Of a stretch of 9,644 nt of DNA, positions 1 to 8,476 are shown one piece after another. Position numbers and translations under genes: made by a program. Under the pieces are notes generated by a model that searched no databases, was not told the origin of the DNA, and was given only the letters and a program-made list of their open reading frames with translations. Each line of letters opens with the position of its first letter. Position 1 is the first letter of the stretch. Source of the DNA: CAJBLF01 sp964463255 (GTDB lineage Bacteria > Patescibacteriota > Gracilibacteria > Absconditabacterales > Absconditicoccaceae); the NCBI GenBank assembly GCA_964463255.1, contig CAYXBC010000015.1:1-9644 (forward strand), in the 5' to 3' direction.

Positions 1-733
1 TCTCTGTAATGTGTTTCAACTCAATCAATCCTCTACTCATATACACCTCTTCTTTTCCATCAATCAATTTCTGTTTCACGTCACCGGTGATTTCGTCGAT
101 ATGGATATACATATTGTCGATAGTCTGATATTTTTGAACGAGATCAGATGCCTTTTTTGGTCAGATTCATGTGATTCATTTTATATTATCAGCGCTATCT
201 CACACCAAAGCCAAATAGTCCAGAATATATATCGGGTCGAATCAATATTCTTTGACAAAAAGTTCTTCATTTGTTTTGATACCTTTCATCGAATCTATAC
301 AGAAGACATTTGTAGCAAGAAGTTGTTTCAAATCCTTGTCTCACGAGTAGATATCTATCATCATATCTTTGTTCGCTTTATATTTCATCGCCAATGTATA
401 AATAATATCGTCAGCTTCATAGGTAGGGACAATCAGACTAGGAATTCATAATTGATCGACGATATCCTTGGTGATAGGAATCTGGTGTTTGAAATCATCA
501 TCCATCTTCTTGCGATTAGCCTTGTACTCAGGATATTCTTCATGTCTCAATGTTTTGACGGGAGAATCCCACGTAATGACTAAATAATCAGGTTTCTCTT
601 GGAATATCTTCATCAGCATACGGAAAAACCCATAGACTACATTCACATTATGTCCGTCCTTATCCGTCATAGCGGGGAATGCATAATACGCCCTATACAA
701 GAAACTCGATCAATCGATAAGAAAAAACTTCAT
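1..733 (-). CDS. polA: DNA polymerase I, N-terminal 5'-3' exonuclease domain (partial, runs off the window)
   Basis: This is the flap/5'-3' exonuclease domain of DNA polymerase I, which removes RNA primers and flaps in replication and repair. Reading TGA as Gly gives 244 residues from ATG 733. Visible family motifs: FLIDGSS (metal-binding D7; G8 is TGA), YRAYYAFP (13-20), the TLRHEEYPEYKANR segment (about 61-74), YEADDIIYTLA (E106, D108, D109), SGDKDLKQLL (D132, D134; G131 is TGA) and the helix-3-turn-helix region LVGDSADNIKGITGIGPKKA (176-195). Eight in-frame TGA codons all fall on glycines, several invariant in the family. Downstream polymerase domains lie outside the window, so a stand-alone exonuclease of about 300 residues cannot be excluded. 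The start is the only ATG that supplies the FLIDG strand; no Shine-Dalgarno is visible. It diverges from tsaE across 94 bases. Confidence 0.93.
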
Positions 734-755
734 AGAGAGTAATAGACAATAAATG

Positions 756-783
756 TTGATATATATAGAATTTTAGGTATAGA
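756..783 (+). promoter_or_regulatory. Candidate promoter for tsaE
   Basis: TTGATA (756-761) and TATAGA (778-783) are separated by 16 bases in the 94-base divergent gap between polA and tsaE. Transcription would begin near 790, giving a leader of about 38 bases before the tsaE ATG. The gap is very AT-rich, so a chance match is possible. I saw no equally good pair for polA on the other strand. Confidence 0.4.
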
Positions 784-827
784 ATACAAGATAAGAAAGA
801 CAAACTATTTATCCAGTTCATCAGACT

Positions 828-1229
828 ATGCACAAAGTTAGTACGCCACAAGAAATGATAGAATACGGAAAGGAGCTCTCAAAAGAGCACAAGATTTTGC
901 TAGTGCATGGAGAACTCGGAGCTGGCAAAACATTATTAACCAAATGATTTGCACAAGGATTATGACTGAATGAACACAACATTCAGAGTCCGACCTATGC
1001 CTACCTCAACACATACGAATCAAAACTTCTTCATATCGATATGTATAGAATCAAGGAATATGCTGAACTCGTAGAAAAATGAATCATCGATCAGATAAAT
1101 GAATTCGAATATATTGTCATCGAACGACCAAAATTCATCGATAGATTACCTTTTAAGGATGCTATTGAAATACATATTAGCAAAACTTCAGAGACAGAAA
1201 GAACTATTATAGCAAAAAAAAGTAAATAA
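828..1229 (+). CDS. tsaE: tRNA N6-threonylcarbamoyladenosine (t6A) biosynthesis ATPase TsaE
   Basis: TsaE (YjeE family) is the P-loop ATPase that partners TsaB and TsaD in making t6A at position 37 of ANN-decoding tRNAs. The 133-residue product is typical in length. Visible motifs: Walker A GELGAGKT (28-35), TKGFAQGLG (38-46), the QSPTYAYLN segment (53-61), LLHIDMYRI (67-75), and VIE-x-PKF (97-103). Three TGA codons (residues 40, 46, 85) fall on glycines. Residue 100 is CGA at 1125-1127; in TsaE this motif is VIEWP, with a conserved Trp after the Glu, which is one of the clearest signs that CGA encodes Trp here. No Shine-Dalgarno is visible. The gene converges on the surface-protein gene with a 32-base gap. 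Confidence 0.93.
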
Positions 1230-1237
1230 TATTTACT
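1214..1237 (-). terminator. Weak intrinsic terminator of the repeat surface protein gene
   Basis: On the minus strand AGTAAA-TATTA-TTTACT (stem within 1221-1237) is followed by a run of eight T (1221-1214). It begins 25 bases past the stop of the surface-protein gene and overlaps the last codons of tsaE. The stem is short and mostly A-T, so termination would rely mainly on the U-tract. Confidence 0.4.
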
Positions 1238-1261
1238 CTGCAAGATACCAAAGAAAGTGTG

Positions 1262-3223
1262 TTACAAAGTGATATTGTATTCTTGCAAAGCTTTCTGGAA
1301 CTGAGAGATGTGATAATTCGATAGATTTTGCTTGCAGACATTATCGTTATCTCTAAGTAATTTTAAGATTATCAGGAAATTATCAAATTTCTTGGTTATT
1401 TCCGTGATGTTTCAAGAGGACATAGAGTAATTATGTTTAATCTTATCGATAACGAACAAAGCAAAGGCATTGACTAATGTCTTCATTTGAGTTTTTTGAA
1501 ATTGAGGCATTTGGATGGTAAAGACATTATTTCTGATGTCAAGCGATATAGGAGTGAAGGTCAAAGCACTCTTACAGGTATTGAATTTTTCGATTTCAGT
1601 TCTGAGAGCCGCAGATAAAGCTCAAATACTTCAACTAAGTAGTATGGTCTGAGAAGATACACTGATGGGAACAAAATATGTATGAGAGAGAATATTTCAT
1701 AAGGCAGTCTGCAAAACATCACCTGTCACAAATCTAGCATTCCCAGCACCGTCATACATATTCATAGTGAAGAAGTATGCCTGATCTAGTTCTAATCAGC
1801 TGAAAATGAATTGTTGAGAAGTTAAATATGCAGGAGTATATCAACTAAACGTCATAGATGATCAGCTAGTTGTTTTCCAATAATTGATAGTATATCTTAT
1901 AGGTTCTGATCACGTGAAAATCATAGAAATTCAACCAGATACAGGAATGAAGACAAATCAAGAGATTACAGGCAAAGTTTTATCGAAGATGAGTGATCAC
2001 GTATAGACAAAATACGAAATAACGGACTGATGATCAAGGTATGCTATATAAGCAGATAAGGGACCTTCCGGATACAAGGAAGATACAATCCACGAAAACG
2101 TATACTGAAGTCATGAAACTGAAGTAGTAGTTGGAATTTTGCCTGATCCCAAAGTTGCTATAACACCGCTTAGAGGTTGATCAGAGATAAACTTTAATAT
2201 AACGACACCACTCACATTGGTATATCACGTAGTCAATCAGTTGGAAAACAGAGTAATTCAAGTTAAGAGAGGGTTCTGATTATTTATGGTAAATGCTTGA
2301 GATTCATAGATTGGTGTCTGATCAGCAGCAAGAAGCCTAAGTTTATATCATGAATAGAAACTGAGGTATGATCATGTTGCGATTCACGTATAGAGATAAT
2401 ACTGACCAGTAGTTCCTGTTCAGAAGACATGATAGAATCATGGTTCTTGGAAACTTGCAAGTTTCAATGAATCGAAAAGATATCATGTTATTCAGAAAAT
2501 ATTGGACTGTAGGGATATTCGTTGATTATTATGATCCCATAATTGCAATGACAATCAAGAACGACAATCATTTCAAGAATATGCCCAAGAAACACGAAAT
2601 ACATTCTTCAGAATAGATCACGAAATTGGATTATTCCATATAATATCTCAAGAATCACATATACCATTTCACGATAACATAAGATTTCATGTTTGATTGA
2701 TTCATGATTCTGCAAGACATCAGGTGATATATCATCATGTCCGATATCATCCCATAAGATAATATCAGGTCAGATATCATCCGGTAAGTACCTGTCAAGT
2801 AAGATATCATCCGGTAAGTACCTGTCAGGTCAATATGCATCAGGTTTCTGACAATTCTTCTATCCAGACCTGTCAAATAAGGACACCTGATTCATCCAGA
2901 CTACCTCCTGTCCAATATCATGTCAACGTGGCACATCAGGTCAGATATCATCCGGTAAGCTCTTGTCAAGTAAGATATCATCCGGTAAGCTCTTGTCAGG
3001 TCAGATATCATCCCGTTTGATATTCACCGGTATAATACTGTCCTGTCAGCATACATCCTGTCGCCAACTGTGCGAAGGTAGTATGATAAGCATACTGAAC
3101 CACAGAAAGACCAAAAACAAGCAAGAAAAGCTTGACTACAGCATAACCGCCAAATATCCCAAACAGATACTTCTTATGATGATCTTTGAGATGACGATGA
3201 ATATGACGAAGGGCATGTACCAT
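1262..3223 (-). CDS. Membrane-anchored surface protein with glycine-rich LTG decapeptide repeats and Ig/FN3-like domains
   Basis: With TGA as Gly this is one open frame of 653 residues, carrying about 47 TGA codons. Order: a His/Lys/Arg-rich cytoplasmic start (1-19); one hydrophobic segment (about 20-45, LFGIFGGYAVVKLFLLVFGL) acting as uncleaved anchor or signal; a repeat zone (about 57-170) built on YLTGQ[E/V]LTGG; a beta-rich domain (about 193-315) with QLWDHNNQ; one or two Ig/FN3-like beta domains (about 320-530, with SLIFDKTLP and MYDGAGNAR); and a helical C-terminus (about 540-653). The repeat zone holds spaced cysteines that could form disulphides. The predicted place is the outer cell surface. 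Residue 235 is CGA and residue 161 is CGG. The start at ATG 3223 is chosen because it gives the charged N-terminus directly before the membrane segment; the frame stays open to about 3399, with TTG 3326-3328 as an alternative start. I do not recognise a named family. Adhesion or attachment is inference from the architecture. Confidence 0.82.
2742..3019 (-). repeat. In-frame tandem 30-bp repeats encoding YLTGQ[E/V]LTGG
   Basis: Two clusters of a 30-bp unit occur. At about 2770-2832 and at about 2941-3012, the plus-strand core TATCATCCGGTAAG recurs at 30-base spacing, linked by either TACCTGTCA or CTCTTGTCA. On the coding (minus) strand each unit reads as a decapeptide YLTGQ[E/V]LTGG, with Gly written as TGA or GGA. 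Within a cluster the copies are nearly identical; between clusters they differ by the E/V linker. A diverged spacer of about 110 bases (LTGYWTGG, then VLIGQVWIEE) separates the clusters. This points to recent unit duplication followed by copying of the block. Confidence 0.9.
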
Positions 3224-3391
3224 GATAAAATATTCAAAAGATAAATTAGATGAAGTAAGGGACAAAAGAAGAAAAAAGTATGTCGATATATTCCAATCAA
3301 GTATATCCGTAGCACACCATTTTGTCAAATTTATGATGAAAGAAATTACATGACACGATAACAGCGGAAAACGAAGAAAAATAGATAAAAG

Positions 3392-3428
3392 AAAAAAACC
3401 TTAGACAATAGAGACAACCAAGGGTTTT
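3392..3428 (-). terminator. Intrinsic terminator downstream of the SLH-protein gene
   Basis: On the minus strand AAAACC(C)TTGG pairs with CTAAGGTTTT (10 pairs, with one bulged C and one G-T pair) around a 13-base loop, and the 3' arm continues into a run of T. It lies about 30 bases after the SLH gene stop and upstream of the surface-protein gene, so the two minus-strand genes are probably separate transcription units. The rest of the 235-base gap (3224-3458) shows no other clear feature. Confidence 0.6.
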
Positions 3429-3458
3429 ACACAAAGAAATTCAAAAAGGACACTAATC

Positions 3459-4724
3459 TTACAACATAGAGAGCAAGATTTTTAGTTTTTTCAAAACAGT
3501 GACTGGATCCATATCCGTCTGAACTCATGAAAGTGAATCAGAAGAAACATTTTTTTCCTGGAATTGAAACGTATCTACAAGCAACTTAGCGAGTTCACCC
3601 CTAGAGATTTTCTCTTGTTTAGCGTCTTGATCGTTATGGATGAATTGAATATTGGTAGATGCAGAAAGGATATGATATACTTCATCTTTGGTGACAAAAT
3701 CATTCGGATTAAAATAGAGTTGACCTCCCCTGCTAGTAATGATATGGTCGATAAGTCCACGATCAGCAGCATAAATCAATTGAGTGAAATACGAAGCAGA
3801 ATTATCTACATCAGCAAATTGGATATTCGAAGATATCAAAGGCAATGATTGGTCTCTCGAAGTCAAAAAAGAATTAACGAACAAAATAACAAAATCATAA
3901 TGACGAAGATAATTATCAGGATAGAATTTATGGGATTGTGTATTGAGGATATCCAGACTTGCCAAGGTATTTATTGCGCCAGCAAAGGGATAATCAGCGA
4001 TATCAGAGAAGCCATCTCAATCTCAATCAGAAACGGCAACCATTCAATCAGGTAATAATGCCGGAATATCAAACATACGGACAAGATAATACGCTCACTC
4101 ATCCCTCATAAGTTTATCATAAGGATTACCATCGATATCCACCACTTCAACACCGGAAAGTGTATACATTATCTGTTTGAGCATTCATTTTGTCATAAAA
4201 CCATCAACAGGGACAAGTCAGAGGATATTTTGAGAAAGAGGTTGCTTATATAACTTAGCAAGCAATACCATGAAATCATCCTTGCGGAAATAGTTCTGTG
4301 GAAAAAACTTATCAGCCGGACTAAGGACACCATACGCAGCCAACCTCTTGATATATGATCAATAAGGATCGCTCTCTATATCAATAAAAGAATCCTGGAC
4401 AACCATCTCAGGTTTGACTCAAATTCATTGAGTAACATCGATTTTACGGAGAGAAGAATCGGAAGGAGGAAGTACATTTCAACCTATCAGAGCACCCGCA
4501 TCAGTAAATATTCAGGAAAATCTCTCTTTGAGTCTTCTCCATAGCTCAGAAAGATCTTGATTCGACTGATTTGATAATGTTGACACAACAGGACTTACCG
4601 TAGCGATTTGATTGATTCCCTGTGTGGTATTTGCCCAAGTCGGAAATACGATTAGGACTGCCACAACACCAAGAACTACAGTTATATACCTCTTTGCATT
4701 CGTATTTGATGCTACACTCATCAT
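3459..4724 (-). CDS. Exported S-layer homology (SLH) domain protein
   Basis: With TGA as Gly this is a 421-residue protein with 12 TGA codons. A basic N-terminus (NAKRY) precedes a hydrophobic stretch (about 13-27) and a PTWA-N junction near residue 31, as in a cleavable signal peptide. Three SLH-like modules follow: about 113-160 (FIDIESDPYGSYIKRLAAYG, then FFPQNYFRKDDFMVLLAKL), about 239-290 (FSDIADYPFAGAINTLA, then FYPDNYLRHYDF) and about 303-355 (FADVDNSASYFTQLIYAADR, then YFNPNDFVTKDEVY). A DGDGDGFSD run (233-241) resembles a calcium-binding loop and leads into the second module; two of its glycines are TGA. SLH modules normally tether proteins to cell-wall polymers; the ligand here is unknown. 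The start is ATG 4724 (a second ATG follows at 4721), 24 bases after the predicted transcription start. Function beyond surface location is not visible. Confidence 0.85.
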
Positions 4725-4754
4725 TGGGGACAAAGAGTAAATTTTTACAAACGT

Positions 4755-4782
4755 ATTATACTTACAATTATTGATTTGTCAA
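4755..4782 (-). promoter_or_regulatory. Consensus sigma70-type promoter of the SLH-protein gene
   Basis: On the minus strand a perfect TTGACA (4782-4777) and a perfect TATAAT (4760-4755) are 16 bases apart. Transcription would start near 4748, giving a leader of about 24 bases before ATG 4724. This is the best promoter in the window and suggests strong constitutive expression, as expected for a structural surface protein. Confidence 0.75.
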
Positions 4783-4931
4783 TACAATATAATAAGTAAA
4801 TTTTATTGTAAGGATAAGGAAAAACAATAATCATGATGAATCCTTAGAAGTATTGAAATCTACCATCAAATCCTTAATCGTTTGGAGATTCAGAAGAAGA
4901 ATCCTTGATTTTTATCGATAAATCATATAAT

Positions 4932-6155
4932 ATGAAGTACAGCGTAGAATCAATAGCTTGAATAGAGGTGATTTTCGCACCCATGGATGACGCAAACTCC
5001 CTCACCATAGAAATCATGTGCAAAGCAGGCAGCATTTACGAAAATAGGGAAAATAACGGCATCAGCCATTTCCTTGAGCATCTTTTCTTCAAATGAGGGA
5101 ATAAATATCCAAATCCGAGGTCAGTAGCAGAAGCTGTAGACAAATTCTGAGGAGAATTTAATGCATATACCGGTGACGAATTCGCCGGATACTATGTTAA
5201 ATGTGCACCGGAATTCATTGATAAAGCTATCGATGTCCTAGCAGATATGATGAATCATGCAAAATTCAACCCAGAAGAGCTGGAAAGAGAAAAATGAGTG
5301 GTTATCCAAGAGCTGAAGATGTATGAAGACAATCCTATGGCGATGGCGATGCAGAAACGACAAAGCTATTATCTGGGAGACAATAGTTTCGGACGACCAA
5401 TCATAGGCACAGAAGCGAATATCAATACATTCACCCAGGAAATGCTTTTCGAGCACAAGGCGCAGCTCTATACCAAAGATAATCTGATCATCATGATAGC
5501 GGGTAAAATCATTGATAAACAGGCAATCATAGACAAACTAGCCAAAGAATTTTCCAAAATACCAGAGAGTAAAACCTGAAAAAAAGCAGAATTCGTCCAA
5601 ACCTTGCCAAAAGAACATACCGCCTTTTATGAACAGAAAAATGAACAGACCCATCTGGTAATATCGGCTCCTGGATTCAAAGGGGATGATGAAACAAGAT
5701 ATGCAGCCAATGTCTTGGGGACCATCCTCGGAGGAAATATGTCCTCTAGACTCTTCCAGAATATAAGGGAAAAACAGTGATTATGTTATTATATCAAAGC
5801 AAGCCATATGAGTCAGGAAGATCTGTGAGTATTTCTTATCAGAGCAGGGATAGATAAGCAGAGATTTGAATTCGGTGTAGAAAAGATTTTTGAGGAAATA
5901 GAACAGATAGCCGAAGGAAATATCACCCAAGAGGAATTTGACAATGCAATCGGCTACAATGAAGGACAAATCCAGATGGGAATAGAGTCTTCGGATGAGA
6001 TGGCAAGTTTCATAGGAAACCAATACCTGATATACAAGAAAGTAGAAACACTGGCTGAAATCCTCCAAAAATACAAAAGTCTCACATTGGAAGATATAAA
6101 AGCAGTAGCAAAGAAATTGAAAAAAGAACATCTCTATCTCTTTTACATCAAATAA
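4932..6155 (+). CDS. M16 family zinc metallopeptidase
   Basis: M16 peptidases (insulinase/processing-peptidase family) cleave peptides inside a closed chamber using an inverted zinc motif. The 407-residue product has HFLEH (H46, E49, H50) and, exactly 76 residues later, the distal zinc ligand E127 in VVIQELKMYEDNP. Other family features are KGGNKYPNP (54-62), KFGGEFNAYTGDEF (71-84), F-G-x-PIIGT (about 153-160) and NIREKQGLCYYI with G283. The length matches small prokaryotic M16 proteins with an N-terminal and a C-terminal M16 half. There is no signal peptide, so it is probably cytoplasmic. Seven TGA codons are Gly. The two CGA codons (residues 143 and 155) lie in K-x-QSYYLGD and FG-x-PIIGT; with CGA as Arg the protein would have no Trp at all. 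No Shine-Dalgarno is visible. dnaG follows after 73 bases, possibly co-transcribed. Confidence 0.93.
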
Positions 6156-6228
6156 AAGAGCAAAGAGGAATAAAAGTGCACTGATATATCGCATAAAATA
6201 TATTTTTATCATTCATTAGCAATCTCTC

Positions 6229-7938
6229 GTGAGCAAACTCACCGAAGACATCCTTTCAACCGTCGATATTGTAGACATTATCGGCAGATATGTACCCCTC
6301 AGGAGAGCTGGATCAAATTTTACTGGTAATTGCCCTTTCCACAACGAAAAGACACCTTCTTTCATGGTTTCACCAACAAAACAGATATTCAAATGCTTCT
6401 GATGTGGCAAAGGAGGTAATGTCATCACCTTTATGCAGGAGATAGAAAGAATCGACTTCCGGGATGCAGCCAAAGAGCTAGCTAAACAAGCAAATATCGA
6501 TCTCGGGAAATATCAGATAGATTCCAATAAAAACGCTGAATGGCAGGATGAGAAAGAGAAAATCAAACGTATCCATAAGATAGCTCAGAAATTCTTTGTC
6601 GAACAATTGGACAAACATCCGGAAGCGAGAAGATATCTAAATGACCAAAGAAAGCTTTCTGACCAAATGATCAAAGATTTTGGGATCGGATATGCACCGG
6701 ATTCCCATTATGCAATCATCCAAGAATTGAAAAATAAATGATTTGTAGATAAGGATCTGATAGAGGCATCGCTAGCAAAAAAATCACAAACAGGAGGAGA
6801 TATCTATTCGTTTTTTAGGAATAGAATTACATTCCCCATCTATGATACCATGAGCAACATCATAGGGTTTAGTGCAAGAGTGTTGGATCCAAACGATAAA
6901 CCTAAATATCTCAACAGTGCAGAACATAAAGCATTCGAGAAATCCAAAATTCTGTATGGACTCAATCGAGCCAAAAATGATATCAAAGAGCATAATGCCC
7001 TCTTCATCGTAGAAGGTCAGATGGATGTCGTAGGATTAGCAAGACTCGGATATAAGCTCGGAGTCGCTACCTGTGGAACCGCACTCACCCAAGAGCATCT
7101 CAAATTAATCAAAAGATATACCGAACACGTATTCCTACTGTTCGATAGTGATGAAGCAGGACAGGAAGCAAGTCTAAGAGCGCTGAGCTTGGCATATCAA
7201 AATAATGTATTTCCAAAGATTATAACACTTCCTCAGGGATTCAAGGATATCGATGAACTCGCAAATATGGCAGATGGAAAAGAAAATTTCGATAAACAGC
7301 GAAAAGAGAGCCAGGATGGATTTTCTGTCATTTTCCAAAATTTGAAGCGCAAATTTGATCTAACCTCACCGATAGACAAACAAAAGATATTAAACATTCT
7401 CTTCGGACTTATCCTCAATATCAGCAATATGCCTATGCAAGAACACTACATCCAGACACTTGGAGAAAAGCTGGGAATAGGCTACGAAGTAATGCGTGCA
7501 CAATACGTCCAATTTGCAAAAAATGAAGGCAGATTTATACTCCAACAGTCAGCCAAAAAGACAGAGAAAAGATACCAGATTGATAGAGAATCGCTTGTGG
7601 CTGCATTATTCTACCAGGAATTCATCAAACAATTCATAGAATCACAGGAAAAACGGACACAACTTTTGGAGCTCATTGATAAAATCACGATCACTCTACC
7701 AGATACCGCCATCACAATAGCAAACAATGATATAGAGCAGAAAGAAACTATGATAGAATTACAGCTACGATGGGATAAAGAACTCAATGATGGCAAAGAA
7801 GAGGAAAAAAGATACCAGATCATCAAACAGATAATCTTACCAATAATCAAAGGATACGTCCAAAGAATAACAAAAGACAACAGTATCTCGAGTGAAAGCA
7901 AACAAGATATCCTAAATTTGATGAAAAAGATGTGATAG
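6229..7938 (+). CDS. dnaG: DNA primase DnaG
   Basis: DnaG makes the RNA primers for DNA replication. The product is 569 residues. Visible domains: a CHC2 zinc ribbon (C35-P-F-H38, then C56-F-G-C59), an N-terminal catalytic subdomain, and a TOPRIM core (FIVEGQMDVV with E262; FLLFDSDEAG with D306 and D308), then a C-terminal region (about 370-569) that would contact the replicative helicase. G58, inside the zinc ribbon, is TGA (6400-6402); without recoding the gene would break here. The start must be GTG 6229: an in-frame TAG lies at 6217-6219 and the next ATG is past the first zinc ligands. The gene ends ATG-TGA-TAG, so the standard code would drop only the last Gly. CGA occurs at residues 247, 358 and 514 and CGG at 78 and 476. 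A terminator follows. Confidence 0.95.
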
Positions 7939-7961
7939 AAAGAACCGACCTATTAGCATAT

Positions 7962-7997
7962 AAAAAAAACCACCTCCGGAATATCGGAGGTTATTTC
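7962..7997. terminator. Bidirectional intrinsic terminator between dnaG and mscL
   Basis: ACCTCCG (7972-7978) pairs perfectly with CGGAGGT (7985-7991) around a six-base loop. On the minus strand it is followed by GG and eight T (7969-7962), a strong terminator for mscL; on the plus strand it is followed by TATTTCTTAT, a weaker U-rich tail for dnaG. It sits in the 79-base gap between the two convergent stops. Confidence 0.85.
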
Positions 7998-8017
7998 TTA
8001 TAGTAGAGATTAACTCG

Positions 8018-8311
8018 TTACTTTGCTGGCACAGAAATATGCGCATATTTAACGACCAAGAACACAAGGAAAGCAGTGATAAAGAAGTCAATGAGTGTAG
8101 ACATAACTTTACCATACAAGACTCACCTATACGAAAGTTCTTCGATATGATCTACCTTGAGTCTTTTCAAGATGGGCTGGAGGATAAGCGGAGTAATAAG
8201 GTCTTCGATGAGTCATTTGATAAGGGTACCCACCTTGGTAGCAATAAGGAGTCATATCGCGATACCCAAAATATTATATTGTGAAAGGAAAGCCATAAAA
8301 TCTTTGAACAT
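8018..8311 (-). CDS. mscL: Compact MscL-type large-conductance mechanosensitive channel
   Basis: MscL channels open under membrane tension and release solutes on hypo-osmotic shock. The 97-residue product starts MFKDFMAFLSQYN, like the family's amphipathic N-terminal helix, then has TM1 with the Gly-rich IAIGLLIATKVGTLIKGLI (about 17-35) and EDLITPLI after it, a short periplasmic loop, and TM2 (about 70-87, LIDFFITAFLVFLVVK). Three TGA codons encode Gly, two of them in or beside TM1. It is shorter than the usual 120-150 residues, mainly through a reduced loop and the absence of the cytoplasmic C-terminal helix bundle. The assignment rests on the pattern of both helices, not on long identity; a small unnamed membrane protein is the alternative. 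It converges with dnaG. Confidence 0.75.
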
Positions 8312-8337
8312 AGCAAATCATAAGTAAATAAAACAAT

Positions 8338-8368
8338 AGTATACTACAAATTTATATGCTTGATGCAA
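8338..8368 (-). promoter_or_regulatory. Possible mscL promoter
   Basis: On the minus strand TATACT (8343-8338) lies 26 bases upstream of the mscL ATG, with TTGCAT (8368-8363) 19 bases further upstream. The spacing is long, so only the -10 element is fairly supported. Confidence 0.3.
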
Positions 8369-8437
8369 GACACTCTAAAAGAGAGATATCTATCAATGGT
8401 GTCCATACAAAAGCTTGCAAAAACGGTAAATTTGCCT

Positions 8438-8455
8438 ACATATGATAACATATGT
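8438..8455. repeat. Inverted repeat upstream of the DUF5684-type gene
   Basis: ACATATG (8438-8444) and CATATGT (8449-8455) are perfect inverted 7-base arms around ATAA, ending 21 bases before the ATG at 8477. It could be an operator for a dimeric regulator or part of an AT-rich promoter. It has no U-run after it, so it is not a terminator. No regulator is encoded nearby, so the role is unknown. Confidence 0.4.
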
Positions 8456-8476
8456 TTTATTTAGATAACAAAAAAA

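Noticed and set aside
11..451. 146-residue plus-strand open frame over the polA region
   Set aside because: It is antisense to the clearly conserved exonuclease domain and has Phe/Ile/His-rich composition typical of a shadow frame.
2742..3019. Regular 30-bp direct repeats that look at first like a small CRISPR array
   Set aside because: Units abut each other with no unique spacers, keep a 3-base frame, and encode a decapeptide inside a long coding sequence.
2835..3244. Plus-strand open frames across the repeat zone, and a minus-strand frame at 2655-2876 with GTYRMIS repeats
   Set aside because: They are other-frame readings of the same repeats; the frame joining anchor helix, LTG array and beta domains is the coherent one.
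4926..4931. TATAAT directly before the M16 ATG as its promoter
   Set aside because: Transcription would start inside the coding sequence, after the ATG; the upstream -35 match is also poor. Another TATAAT at 4788-4793 lacks a well-spaced -35, so no M16 promoter is called.
5781..6212. 143-residue Phe/Leu-rich minus-strand frame
   Set aside because: It is antisense to the C-terminal half of the M16 peptidase, whose motifs are unambiguous.
6400..6402. TGA as selenocysteine or as Trp (code 4)
   Set aside because: TGA occurs about 85 times at conserved Gly sites such as FLIDG, KGG, REKQGL and FGK; neither Sec nor Trp fits these columns.
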